This document shows, one piece after another, positions 1 through 8,282 of a stretch of DNA of 64,000 bases. The translations under genes and the position numbers were made by a program. The stretch comes from HK1 sp965204915 (GTDB taxonomy: Bacteria; Pseudomonadota; Gammaproteobacteria; HK1), in NCBI GenBank assembly GCA_965204915.1, contig OZ242023.1, positions 4,216,001 to 4,280,000 of the forward strand, given 5' to 3'. The notes under the pieces were generated by a model. That model ran no database searches. It had not been told where the DNA came from and was given only the letters and a program-made list of their open reading frames with translations. Position 1 is the stretch's first letter; every line of letters begins with the position of its first letter.

Positions 1-1
1 C

Positions 2-499
2 TCCCTGGTGTTCGGTGGGGGGCACGTCGTGCTGCCGCTGCTGGAAGCGGAGGTGCTGCCGCCGGGCTGGGTGTCGGAAGACGCCTTCCTCGCCGGATAC
101 GGCGCCGCCCAGGCGGTGCCGGGTCCGCTCTTCACCTTCGCCGCCTACCTGGGAACGGTGATGGAGACCCCGCCCGCGGGATGGGCGGGGGGACTGATCT
201 GCCTGTCCGCCATCTTCGCGCCGTCCTTCCTGCTGGTCGTCGGCACGCTCCCGTACTGGAACGCGCTACGTCGCCTGGAGGCAGCCCGCCGCGCGATGCT
301 CGGCGTCAACGCCGCCGTCGTCGGCCTCCTGCTCGCGGCCCTCTACGATCCGGTGTGGACGAGCGGGGTGCGCTCGGCGGGCGATTTCGTCCTCGCCCTC
401 GCCGCGTTCGCCCTGCTCGCCTCCTGGAAGCTGCCGCCCTGGCTGGTGGTGATCCTCGGCGCCCTTGCGGGATGGGCGGTGGAGGCCTTGGCCGGGTAG
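2..499 (+). CDS. chrA: Chromate transporter, C-terminal part (cut by window edge)
   Basis: The reading frame is open from the first base, so the gene begins upstream and only about 165 C-terminal residues are visible. The segment opens with a glycine-rich FGGGHVVLP stretch and continues through QAVPGPLFTFAAYLG. Both are hallmark motifs of the CHR domain of ChrA-type transporters, which export chromate across the inner membrane. Hydrophobic segments follow to the end, including one ending in the PPWLVVILGALAG helix. The family usually has two CHR halves; this would be the second half. A hairpin with a T-run follows the stop directly. The family call is firm. The substrate is inferred from the family only. 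Confidence 0.88.
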   Translation, partial: SLVFGGGHVVLPLLEAEVLPPGWVSEDAFLAGYGAAQAVPGPLFTFAAYLGTVMETPPAGWAGGLICLSAIFAPSFLLVVGTLPYWNALRRLEAARRAMLGVNAAVVGLLLAALYDPVWTSGVRSAGDFVLALAAFALLASWKLPPWLVVILGALAGWAVEALAG

Positions 500-500
500 C

Positions 501-531
501 GGCCGGCCCGCAGTCGCGGGCGGCCTCTTTT
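501..531 (+). terminator. Rho-independent terminator after chrA
   Basis: A GC-rich stem (GGCCGGCCCGC paired with GCGGGCGGCC, one bulged base, 4-nt loop) is followed by TCTTTT. It lies between the chrA stop and the convergent stop of the UspA gene. There is no T-run on the other strand, so it should act on chrA transcripts only. Confidence 0.75.
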
Positions 532-1016
532 CAGGGCAGGGGAACGATGAGGGTCGGCACGCGCGAGCGCCTCAGTACGCTCTTCGCCACCCCTCCCAGG
601 AAGGTATGGCTGAGCCCCTTCTCGTGCGCCCCCATCACGATGAGATCGCACCCCAGCTTGACCGAGGTCTTGAGGATCTCCTCGGCCGGATAGGATTCGA
701 CGACCTCGATGGACTTGATCCGGTCGCGGACCTTTCGATCCTCGGGGCTTTGCTGCGACCAGAACGTGTCCTGCTGCTTCATGACCTCCGAGCGGACGTT
801 CCGAACCCGCTCCTGGAGGGCCTCGTGGCGCTTGCCGGCATCCATCAGGAAGCCCTGGATGGTCACCTTGGCGTCGTTGGAGAGCTCTTCCACCACGTGT
901 AGCACGTGCATGTCGGCGCCGGTCAGCTTCGCCAGCCAGGCGGCATAGCGGAGCGCCACGTTGGAGTTCTCCGACAGGTCGCTGCAATACAGGAGCTTGC
1001 GCACTTCCGCGGGCAT
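531..1016 (-). CDS. Universal stress protein, UspA family
   Basis: A 161-residue single-domain protein of normal Usp length. It has the N-terminal beta strand (KLLYCSDLSENSNVALRYA) and the C-terminal DLIVMGAHEKGLSHTFLGG segment typical of UspA. In ATP-binding members this second segment reads G-x2-G-x9-G-[ST]. Here the second glycine is replaced (GAHEK) and the last pair is GG rather than GS or GT, so nucleotide binding may be weak or absent. It lies 60 bp downstream of the TRAP permease genes on the same strand. UspA genes often sit in TRAP operons (for example TeaD beside TeaABC), so a role in controlling this transporter is likely. Confidence 0.85.
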   Translation of the reverse strand: MPAEVRKLLYCSDLSENSNVALRYAAWLAKLTGADMHVLHVVEELSNDAKVTIQGFLMDAGKRHEALQERVRNVRSEVMKQQDTFWSQQSPEDRKVRDRIKSIEVVESYPAEEILKTSVKLGCDLIVMGAHEKGLSHTFLGGVAKSVLRRSRVPTLIVPLP

Positions 1017-1076
1017 GGGTCGGGTTCCTCCACGGTGGCCGGCAGCGCCGGCACGGTTGCCGGGCGCCGCCGGTCG

Positions 1077-2423
1077 TCAGTATCCCAGGGCCCTGGGCAG
1101 CCAGAGGGAGATCTCCGGCACGTAGGCGATGATGAACACCGCGATCACCGCGACCAGCGCGAAGGGGATGGCGCGCACCGATATCTCCTCGATGGACGAG
1201 TTGGATATGCCTGACGCGATGAACAGGTTCTCCCCGAGCGGTGGGGTCTGGAAGCCGATCTCGCAGCAACAGACCATGACGATGCCGAAGTGCAGCGGGT
1301 CGATTCCCAGGTTGTAGGCGATCGGCAGCAGCACCGGGGTCAGGATCAGGATGGTGGCCAGCGTCTCCATGAACATGCCGACGAACAGCAGGAAGAAGAT
1401 GAGCATGGCCCAGATCAGGAAGATGTTGTCCGTCACGTTCAACATCGCCTCGGCGATGATGGCGGGGATCTCGTTCTCCACCAGCAAACGCCCGAAGACC
1501 GTCGCCGTGAACAGGATCAGCAGCACCCGGCCGGTCAGCCAGGTGGTCGTTTGCAGGGAGTGGAAGAGGTTCTCCATCTTCAACTCCCGGTGCACGAAGA
1601 AACCGATGACCAGCGTGTAGAAGATGGCCACGATGGCCGATTCGGTCGGCGTGAAGAAGCCGGTGTAGATGCCGCCGAGGATGACCAGCGGCGCCAGGAT
1701 CGACCAGAAGCCGGCGGTGAACGCGCGGCCGATGTTGCCCAGCGACCAGCCCTCCGCCGTCCCCTTGTAACCGTACCTCCGGCACAGGATGTAGTTCATG
1801 ATCAGCAGGCTCAGCGCCAGCAGCAGGCCCGGGAAGACGCCGGCGATGAACAGCTTGGGGATGGACACCGACTGGAATTCGCCGAACTTGTCGACCGCCT
1901 CCGGGGACGGGTTCATGCCCAGGGCCGAGATGCCGAAGATGACCATGGGAATGGACGGCGGGATGACGACGCCGAGACCGCCCGAGGACGCGGTGATCGC
2001 CGATGCATACCCCTTGTCGTAGCCGCGGGCGGCCATCGCGGGGATCATCAGCATCCCGACCGCGGCGGTGGTCGCGGGGCCGGAGCCGGAAATGGCGCCG
2101 AAGAACAGGCAGGCGATGACCGTGGCGGCGGAAATGCCGCCGGTCACCGGGCCGGCGAACGACTCGGCCAGGGCGACCAGGCGTTTCGAAATGCCCGCCG
2201 CTTCCATCAGGGCGCCGGCCAGGATGAAGGCCGGAAGGGCCATCAGCGGAAACGCGCCGACGGACGTGAAGGCGATCTGTACGAACTTGATGGGGTTCTC
2301 GTCCAGAAACAGGAAGGTCGCGAGGGCGGAGACGCCCAGCGCGACCGTGATGGGCGCGCCCAGCGCCAGCAGGACCAGAAAGGATCCGAACAGGAGCAGG
2401 ACGATGATGGTTTCGTATTCCAT
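1077..2423 (-). CDS. dctM: TRAP transporter large permease, DctM family
   Basis: A 448-residue polytopic inner membrane protein of normal DctM length. It begins with the typical LLLFGSFLVLLALGAPITVALG helix. Family signatures are visible: the PLMALPAFILAGALMEAAGI segment, GISAATVIACLFFGAISGSGPATTAAVG, and a C-terminal CCCEIGFQTPPLGENLF loop. DctM forms the substrate channel of Na+-driven TRAP uptake systems together with DctQ. It lies 34 bp downstream of dctQ in the same minus-strand operon. The substrate is not evident; the TRAP receptor two genes upstream would set specificity. Confidence 0.93.
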   Translation of the reverse strand: MEYETIIVLLLFGSFLVLLALGAPITVALGVSALATFLFLDENPIKFVQIAFTSVGAFPLMALPAFILAGALMEAAGISKRLVALAESFAGPVTGGISAATVIACLFFGAISGSGPATTAAVGMLMIPAMAARGYDKGYASAITASSGGLGVVIPPSIPMVIFGISALGMNPSPEAVDKFGEFQSVSIPKLFIAGVFPGLLLALSLLIMNYILCRRYGYKGTAEGWSLGNIGRAFTAGFWSILAPLVILGGIYTGFFTPTESAIVAIFYTLVIGFFVHRELKMENLFHSLQTTTWLTGRVLLILFTATVFGRLLVENEIPAIIAEAMLNVTDNIFLIWAMLIFFLLFVGMFMETLATILILTPVLLPIAYNLGIDPLHFGIVMVCCCEIGFQTPPLGENLFIASGISNSSIEEISVRAIPFALVAVIAVFIIAYVPEISLWLPRALGY

Positions 2424-2457
2424 GAGAAGGAGACTCCCCTGAGCTGTCGCGCGTGAA

Positions 2458-3030
2458 CTATTGCGCGGCTTCGCGGCTGCTTCCCGTCCCGTCGTCGAGC
2501 CCTTCCTCGATCATCTTGTCGACCTCGGCCTTTTCCGGGTCCACGACGTCGACACCCTTGACGAGCTTGACGTAGTTCACCTGGATGATGCGGATGGTCA
2601 TCAGGGCGAAGGCGACGGGCAGCATCATGTAGAAGTACTTCATGGGAACCCCGAGGGTCTGGGATTTCCAGAACGGGTTCATCTTGTTGAATACGAAATC
2701 GTAGCTCAGGTAGACGAAGTAGACGTTGAACCCGAGCCAGAAGAGGTCCGCGAAACCCTCGACCCACGGAACCGCCCTCTTCGGCAGGATCTTGAACTGG
2801 AAGGTGACGCGGTTGTGGGCGCCCATCTTGGCGGCGTAGCTGGCGCCGAAGAAGACGAACCAGACGAACAGGTACGTCGCCAGCTCCTCGCTCCACGACA
2901 GGGAGAGGTTGAAGAATTCCCGCATCAGGATCTGCAGGAACAGCAGCACGACGAAGAACGTCAGCAGCGACCGGCAGACGTAGCTTTCGATGTTGTCGAA
3001 GATCCTGACGAACATGCTGTTTCCCATCAC
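2458..3030 (-). CDS. dctQ: TRAP transporter small permease, DctQ family
   Basis: A 190-residue protein with about four membrane segments. The first is near residues 17-35, and the second contains the conserved LATYLFVWFVFFGASYA motif followed by KMGAHNRVTF, which is diagnostic for DctQ. The C-terminal tail of about 40 residues is acidic and soluble (EKAEVDKMIEEGLDDG), longer than in many homologs. DctQ pairs with DctM to form the membrane part of a TRAP transporter. It sits between the NitT/TauT-like binding protein gene and dctM. Confidence 0.92.
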   Translation of the reverse strand: MMGNSMFVRIFDNIESYVCRSLLTFFVVLLFLQILMREFFNLSLSWSEELATYLFVWFVFFGASYAAKMGAHNRVTFQFKILPKRAVPWVEGFADLFWLGFNVYFVYLSYDFVFNKMNPFWKSQTLGVPMKYFYMMLPVAFALMTIRIIQVNYVKLVKGVDVVDPEKAEVDKMIEEGLDDGTGSSREAAQ

Positions 3031-3085
3031 CGCCTCCTTGCCGCCCCGGCGGCCCGCCCGGCGCGGGCTTCGGGGGAGCGACCGT

Positions 3086-4078
3086 TCACCGGGCCCGTTC
3101 GTAGAAGCTGGCGTCGAACATCGGTCCGTAGTCGTCGAGCGCCTTGGGCATGGCCCCCTGCTCGACGTAGAAATCCGCCACCTCCTTGGTGAACGCCTGC
3201 ACCCCGCCCCGCATCCAGGTTCCGGTCAACTGGGCGTCGCGGGTGTAGAACTGGAACCGCGAAAGAAGGATGTTGGATTCCTTGAGGCTCAGGCCGGCGG
3301 CCTCGGCAATGACCGGCCTCGCCTCGTCCGGGTGATCGTCCAGGTAGTCCGCCGCGCGATCCGACACCCTCAGGAACGCGGTCACCAGGTCCGGATGCGT
3401 CTCGGCGAAACCGTTGGTCACCGTGACCACGTCGAACGTCCGGATGCCGATCTTCGTCTGCTCCCGGGCGCTCATCAGGACCCGGTTCCTGCCCAGCATG
3501 CGCCGGAGCGCACCGCCCCACCCGCAGGCCATGGTCACCTCGCCACGGGCCAGCGCCTCGGCGCCCTTGGCGGACACCATGTCGACGAGGTTCAGCTTGC
3601 CGGTGTCGACGGCGAGGAAGTCCAGTGTGCGCAACAGCTTGTAATGGGTCACGGTGCCGAAGGGAACGGCGATCCTCTTTCCTTCCAGCTCGTGGGCGTT
3701 GGCCTTGTCGATGGCGGCCTTGTAGTGCACCACGCAGTTGTCGTTCTCGGCGTAGGACACGGCGATGCCGACCGCCGTCAGGGGAGCGCCCCCGGACACC
3801 GCCCCCATGAACGGGATGATGCCCATGGAGTAGGAGACGTCCACCTCGCCGGCGACCATGGCGTCGGCCATCTGGACGCCGGAATCGAACGGCCGCCACC
3901 TGACCTCGACGCCCATCTCCTCGTCGTACCACCGCTCGGCCTGGGCCACCTGGTTGGCCGTCGGCCATTCCGGGAAGTAGGCGACGGTGACGGCCTCGGG
4001 CTTGTCCGCGGCAACGGCGCCGAAGATGGGCGCTACGGCCAGCGTGGTGGCCAGAACCGCCGCGATCGTTCGCTTCAT
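3086..4078 (-). CDS. ABC-type NitT/TauT-like periplasmic binding protein
   Basis: A 330-residue secreted binding protein. The ATG at 4078 is chosen because GGGGAGG precedes it at good spacing and it begins a clean signal peptide (MKRTIAAVLATTLAVAPIFGAVAA). The mature part reads VTVAYFPEWPTANQVAQAE, the first strand of SsuA/TauA-type (NMT1-like) receptors. It continues with the DSGVQMADAMVAGEVDVSYSM loop that lines the ligand cleft. TauA-like receptors bind taurine, sulfonates or related amines. No ABC permease or ATPase gene is present: the gene sits between a TRAP receptor and TRAP permeases. It may work with an ABC transporter encoded elsewhere or be an orphan receptor. The family call is firm; the ligand is unknown. 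Confidence 0.85.
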   Translation of the reverse strand: MKRTIAAVLATTLAVAPIFGAVAADKPEAVTVAYFPEWPTANQVAQAERWYDEEMGVEVRWRPFDSGVQMADAMVAGEVDVSYSMGIIPFMGAVSGGAPLTAVGIAVSYAENDNCVVHYKAAIDKANAHELEGKRIAVPFGTVTHYKLLRTLDFLAVDTGKLNLVDMVSAKGAEALARGEVTMACGWGGALRRMLGRNRVLMSAREQTKIGIRTFDVVTVTNGFAETHPDLVTAFLRVSDRAADYLDDHPDEARPVIAEAAGLSLKESNILLSRFQFYTRDAQLTGTWMRGGVQAFTKEVADFYVEQGAMPKALDDYGPMFDASFYERAR

Positions 4079-4101
4079 CGGGCGTTCCTCCCCTTTCGCC
4101 T

Positions 4102-4131
4102 GCCCTTGCCCGCCCGGCGACGGGCAAGGGC
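4102..4131 (-). promoter_or_regulatory. Hairpin between TRAP receptor and the next gene
   Basis: Perfect 11-bp arms at 4102-4112 and 4121-4131 surround an 8-nt loop. There is no T-run on the minus strand. Its place after the TRAP receptor gene fits a partial terminator or mRNA-stabilising stem that would keep receptor levels above permease levels. The function is inferred. Confidence 0.5.
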
Positions 4132-4179
4132 GCAATGGTCGCAACGCACCCGGCTACGGGCCGGAGCCGCGGGCCGCCT

Positions 4180-5184
4180 TCAGCTTCGGCCCAGCATCTC
4201 CAGGACCCGATCGAGCTTCTCCTTGCCGCCGATGCTGTCGTAGAACTTCGGCCACACCGCCTTGGTGGCGCGCTCGATGAACTCCTTCTCGCCGTCGGCG
4301 GGGTCCGCGATCTCCATGCCTCTCGCGATCAGGTCCTCCTTGATCGCCGCCTCGCTCTTGCGCAGGTGCTCGGCGCTGTGCATGGTCGCCGCCTTGCCGG
4401 CCTCGATCAGCATCTGCTGCGTCTCCTCGTCGAGATCCTGGAATATCGACTCGCTGACGATCAGCGGCTCGATGGAGAAGATGTAGCGGATGTTGGTGAT
4501 GTACTTCTGCACCTCGTAGAACTTCATCGAATGCACGGTCAGGTACGGGTTGTCCTGGCCGTCGACCACCTGCTGCTGCAGCGCCGTGAAGGTCTCCGAC
4601 CACGCCATCGGCGTCGCGTTGATCCCCCAGGACTTGTAGGTGTCGAGCATGATCTCGTTCTTCGGCACCCGGATCACCAGCCCTTCCAGATCCGCCACCG
4701 TGCGCACCGGCTTCTTCGAATTGGTCAGCACCCGGAAGCCGGTGTAGGTCCAGCCGATGATCCGCACCTTGGCGTCGCGGATGGTGTTCTCGACCAGCTC
4801 CTGGCCGACCGGCCCCTGGGTCAGCTTGACCGCGTCGTCGAGGCTCAGGATCACGTACGGCAGGGTGAAGATGCCGACGGTGGGAGAGAACGGGGTGATG
4901 TTGTTGATGGCGAGCAGGGACATGTCCAGCGTGCCCAGCGCGGCGTCGTTGACCGTGTCCTGCTCGGAGCCGAGCTGGCCGTTGAGGAACAGCTTCGCCC
5001 GGTGCTTGCCGCCGCTGAGCCGCTTGAGCTCCTCGGCGAACTTCTTGCCCAGCTCGTGCTGCGCGCTGCCTCCGGCGTCGCCGACCGCGACCTTGAAGCG
5101 CTTGGCGTGGGCGTCCGTCGCCGCGAGGAGCAGCACGCTCGCGGCAATGCACAGGGTCTTCACCAGGTTCGTCTTGATGTTCAT
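4180..5184 (-). CDS. dctP: TRAP transporter substrate-binding protein, DctP family
   Basis: A 334-residue periplasmic receptor. The ATG at 5184 has GAGAGG upstream and gives a signal peptide (MNIKTNLVKTLCIAASVLLLAATDAHA). The core shows DctP signatures: FLNGQLGSEQDTVNDAALGTLDM, then LEGLVIRVPKNEIMLDTYKSWG, then WSETFTALQQQVVDGQDNPYLTV. The RVP arginine usually clamps the carboxylate of the ligand, so an organic acid substrate is likely. It is the first gene of the minus-strand block dctP, NitT/TauT-like receptor, dctQ, dctM, usp. A promoter is expected in 5185-5330, though I see no strong consensus there. Confidence 0.93.
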   Translation of the reverse strand: MNIKTNLVKTLCIAASVLLLAATDAHAKRFKVAVGDAGGSAQHELGKKFAEELKRLSGGKHRAKLFLNGQLGSEQDTVNDAALGTLDMSLLAINNITPFSPTVGIFTLPYVILSLDDAVKLTQGPVGQELVENTIRDAKVRIIGWTYTGFRVLTNSKKPVRTVADLEGLVIRVPKNEIMLDTYKSWGINATPMAWSETFTALQQQVVDGQDNPYLTVHSMKFYEVQKYITNIRYIFSIEPLIVSESIFQDLDEETQQMLIEAGKAATMHSAEHLRKSEAAIKEDLIARGMEIADPADGEKEFIERATKAVWPKFYDSIGGKEKLDRVLEMLGRS

Positions 5185-5333
5185 CAGGCACCTCTCATTG
5201 CGGATCTCCGTCGTTGAATGGGTAGGTTGGACGCAGGCGCCGAAGCGCCGGTAGCCGGAGAGTGCCACTACGGAGGATCATCCACAAGTATCAGTATCGG
5301 GCAACAGCGATTTCCGCTAACCCATCTTTACCA

Positions 5334-5639
5334 CTATGAGCTGCGATCGAGCGGGAATTCGTCCCGATTTCGCCGATTTTCGCGCGTAACTGATTGATGT
5401 GTCGTCGGGAAGGCCGATGTAGTGCCATAAAGTGCGGCGCGTCCATCCTGCTCCGCGACGCCGATCACGACGTAGCCTCCGTTGAGATTATGGTAATCGT
5501 TCGCGAACGCGCAGAGCGTCTTGAGGACCTGGAATCCGGTCGTCTCCGGATCCCAGCCGGCCTTGAACTCGACGCGCGCGGATTCCACCGCGCGGCAGCG
5601 GAGAAGATCGTCCAGGTTGACGGGCAGGACGGTGCTCAC
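5334..5639 (-). pseudogene. Truncated AlbA_2 (Schlafen-like) domain protein
   Basis: From a GTG at 5639 the frame reads LDDLLRCRAVESARVEFKAG and then LKTLCAFANDYHNLNGGYVV, ending IGVAEQDGR. This is the N-terminal half of an AlbA_2 domain, found in RecG-like transcriptional regulators and Schlafen-like proteins. Similarity stops after about 70 residues, and the remaining 30 residues (ALYGTTSAFPTTHQSV onward) are unrelated. The catalytic or DNA-binding remainder and any C-terminal domains are missing. I read it as a gene remnant. The frame stays open upstream to 5930 through repeat DNA, which does not look coding. Confidence 0.65.
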
Positions 5640-6020
5640 GTGGGCATTCTCTCCCGGGCGCGGCCGACCGGCAACGCGGTGGTTCGAGCGATGATCCGGC
5701 AGCAATTCCCGCCACGCCCGGAATGGTCCCTTGGATCGCCGCGATCGGGTGCCCGGGCGGAGTCGTTCCCCCGATCGAACCGGGAGCGGGCTCCGGGAAA
5801 GTCCGTCGTTCCCCCGCTTGCACCCGCGGGGGCAGGCTCCGTGGAAGCGGGAATCCACTTCAATCACGAAAGTCCCTGGATTCCCACTTTCTCCCCGCTT
5901 TCGCGGGGATGATGGGGAATGACGGGCCAAGAGACCGTTGGCGCGTGCGGCTTGTCCTCACCGGCGGTGAACTCGAGCCACACGCTGTTTTGGCCGGAAA
6001 ACCCCGTATGGGGCGGCGCC
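5640..6020. other. Gene-less stretch with palindromic repeat DNA
   Basis: I see no convincing gene. Repeat arms containing the core CCCGCTTTCGCGGGG occur at about 5836-5925, related to the elements near 57.1 and 61.8 kb. The rest is unremarkable GC-rich sequence behind the MtrB-type gene. Confidence 0.5.
5836..5925. repeat. Palindromic intergenic repeat (CCCGCTTTCGCGGG core)
   Basis: It contains AGCGGGAATCCACTTCAATC, then GGATTCCCACTTTCTCCCCG, then CTTTCGCGGGGATGATGG. This is a degenerate version of the element with GGATTCCCGCTTTCGCGGGA arms found twice elsewhere in the window. Elements of this type are widespread in proteobacterial intergenic DNA. Confidence 0.6.
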
Positions 6021-8282
6021 TCATGGCAGCGTCGCTTCGACCGCCACCCCGATGAAGCGGTTGGAGTACGCCGGGCTCGACCGGCCGGGGGCGAGAACGT
6101 TGCGGATCGTGTCCGGATCCACGCCGTCCAGCGCCCAATCGGCCGAGTGATGGTCCTCATGGCGATAGCGCACGACGAAGGTCCACCGATCCTTCAGGCG
6201 GTAGCGGGCGCGTACCTCCCAGGTCCGGAGATCCGAGACCAGCGCCGGGAAGATCGATGCTTCCTCCCGGAACAGGGTCTCGTACAGCGCCGTCCCATCC
6301 GATCGGGCATACCCGAAGGACAGATCCAGGCGCTCGCTTCCGACCCCGCGCAGATCGAGGTCGAGGCCGGCGGTGTGCACGCGGTCCTCCGTGCCGGACC
6401 ACCAGTCGGGCGCTGCGACGGCGGCACTGCCGGCGGTGGCGGAGCTCCGCTCCTCCGCCAGGAAGTATCCCGAGAGATGGACGCGGCGCGTGGGCGCGTA
6501 ACCGAAATCGACGCCCCAGCCCCGATGCCGATCGTGGAGCAGGCCGATGATCGAGTCCGGGTACTCGTTCCTGCGGTACTCGGCGTCGAATCCCAGCGAC
6601 AGGTCCGATGCGGCGACGTGGTAGTCGAGCTCCGCCCTCCATCCCCGCTGCCGGCGCTGCGCCTGGTAGAAGCGCCGGGCGAGCGGATGATCCGCCGTCG
6701 TATGCCGAAACTCCGAGGCGTCCCGGTCCGCCGTCACGTGTTTCAGCTTCCATCCGAATCCCTGGAGGTGGTTGGCGGACAGCGCGACCCAGGCTTCGTC
6801 TTCCTCGTTCCCGGCGATCTCGAGCCGGTTGCGGCGCACCCGGTTCCGCTCCACGCCCGAGGTGAGCCGGAGGCGGCGCCCCAGCCGATACTGCGCGCGC
6901 AGCCCGGTCTTCTCCTTGTCGAAGCCGTAGCCCCGGCTCTCCCTGGGGGCGGATACGAGCAGGTCGCCCAGAACCGGCGTCAACGTGAGGGCCGGGGTGT
7001 CGTCGTCGCGTTCCTGCCGCCGGTGTTCGAGGCTCAGGCGCAGGCGCTCGCCGAGCCGGCTGGTGAGACGGAACGTGCCGGCGAAGGTCCGCACCCTGCC
7101 GTTCAGGCTGGCGGCGGGAAGCGGGTCGAGATCGAGCGAGGCATTGGTGGTGTAGGGCAGAAACGCATCGTCCTGGGTCATTCGGCCCCAGTCCAGGGTG
7201 GCGTTGACGGTGCTGTGCCCGCCCACGTCGACGCGGGACACCAGCGAGAACGAGTACGCGTCGTTGTCGGGCGCCAGCGCCTTGCGCCCGTGTTCCACCA
7301 CGGGGCCGAGCCAGGGGTTCTCCCATTCGAGGAAGGGGTCGGCGTTGCGGAAACGGGCGGTGCGGAGCCCGGCGGCCAGGAGCAGGGGGCGCCGGTCGAA
7401 GCTCAGGCGGGCGCTCAGCTCCTCGCTCCGGTGATCGACGGGCTTGGGCAGGCTGGTGCTCTGGTACAGGAAGTCGGCAAAGGTCTCCTCCGTGCCCTTC
7501 CTGGTCTCGCGGAAGTACCCGAGGGCGAGCCGCCAGTCCGGATGCAGGTTCAGGGCGAAGCCGGCGGTGTTCTTCCGGCGCCGGGTGGCATGGTCGAAGG
7601 AGCGGCCGGCCGACGCCAGCCCGCTCATCCCCGGCGTGTCGAAAGCCCGCTTCCAGTCGTCCGGGAGGGACAGCGAGACGCGGCCGGTGTAGGGCGTCCG
7701 GCCGTCCGTGGCCACGTTTCGCGGGATCTCCCGGTGTCCGAGCCTCAGATCCCAATCGCGGCCCCTGCCGATGCGCAGGCTCGCGGATCGCGAGCCGAGG
7801 CCGAGGTCGGCGGCGCGCACCTCCACCGAGCGGCCTTCCTCGTCCCGTCTGCGGTAGCCGGCGTTCAGATCGGGGTGGGCGCCGGCCTCGTCGAGGCCGT
7901 TGTCCCGGCCGAAGCGCGGGTGCGAATCCCCGACGTGGAGGAGGCCGGCGCCCACATGGCCCTCTTTCTGGGCCGGCTCGAAGGGGCAGAGGCGGCAACG
8001 CCATCGCCCGGTGTCCACCTTGGCGTAGTTCGGGATGATCCCGGTGAGCGGTGCGGCCGGAACCGGTGGCGCCGGTGCGGCGAGGGCGATACCCAGGACC
8101 CCGAGCAGGGCAGGGCGCAGGCGCACACCGCAGCGTCGCCCGCGAGAGAAGCTCTCCCCGTGCCAGCGGTCACGGGGAGACGTCGAGGCGCCCCGATCGG
8201 GCGATTCCCCGCAACCCTTCGGGCCACGCGGCTCCGGCGGGCCGTCCTTCCAGCGGGGCAGGCTCCGGTGCGGGACGTTCAT
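6021..8282 (-). CDS. MtrB/PioB-type outer membrane porin of an electron conduit
   Basis: A protein of up to 753 residues. After a signal peptide (VRLRPALLGVLGIALAAPAPPVPAA) it carries the paired cysteines WRCRLC at about residues 94-99, a conserved N-terminal CxxC feature of MtrB/PioB proteins. The rest is a long series of alternating amphipathic strands ending in AVEATLP, typical of a 26-28 strand barrel. MtrB-type porins hold a decaheme MtrA inside the outer membrane. The ATG at 8282 overlaps the decaheme gene stop (ATGA), implying translational coupling. It leaves 52 residues before the signal peptide, so a GTG at 8126 may be the true start. Confidence 0.88.
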   Translation of the reverse strand: MNVPHRSLPRWKDGPPEPRGPKGCGESPDRGASTSPRDRWHGESFSRGRRCGVRLRPALLGVLGIALAAPAPPVPAAPLTGIIPNYAKVDTGRWRCRLCPFEPAQKEGHVGAGLLHVGDSHPRFGRDNGLDEAGAHPDLNAGYRRRDEEGRSVEVRAADLGLGSRSASLRIGRGRDWDLRLGHREIPRNVATDGRTPYTGRVSLSLPDDWKRAFDTPGMSGLASAGRSFDHATRRRKNTAGFALNLHPDWRLALGYFRETRKGTEETFADFLYQSTSLPKPVDHRSEELSARLSFDRRPLLLAAGLRTARFRNADPFLEWENPWLGPVVEHGRKALAPDNDAYSFSLVSRVDVGGHSTVNATLDWGRMTQDDAFLPYTTNASLDLDPLPAASLNGRVRTFAGTFRLTSRLGERLRLSLEHRRQERDDDTPALTLTPVLGDLLVSAPRESRGYGFDKEKTGLRAQYRLGRRLRLTSGVERNRVRRNRLEIAGNEEDEAWVALSANHLQGFGWKLKHVTADRDASEFRHTTADHPLARRFYQAQRRQRGWRAELDYHVAASDLSLGFDAEYRRNEYPDSIIGLLHDRHRGWGVDFGYAPTRRVHLSGYFLAEERSSATAGSAAVAAPDWWSGTEDRVHTAGLDLDLRGVGSERLDLSFGYARSDGTALYETLFREEASIFPALVSDLRTWEVRARYRLKDRWTFVVRYRHEDHHSADWALDGVDPDTIRNVLAPGRSSPAYSNRFIGVAVEATLP

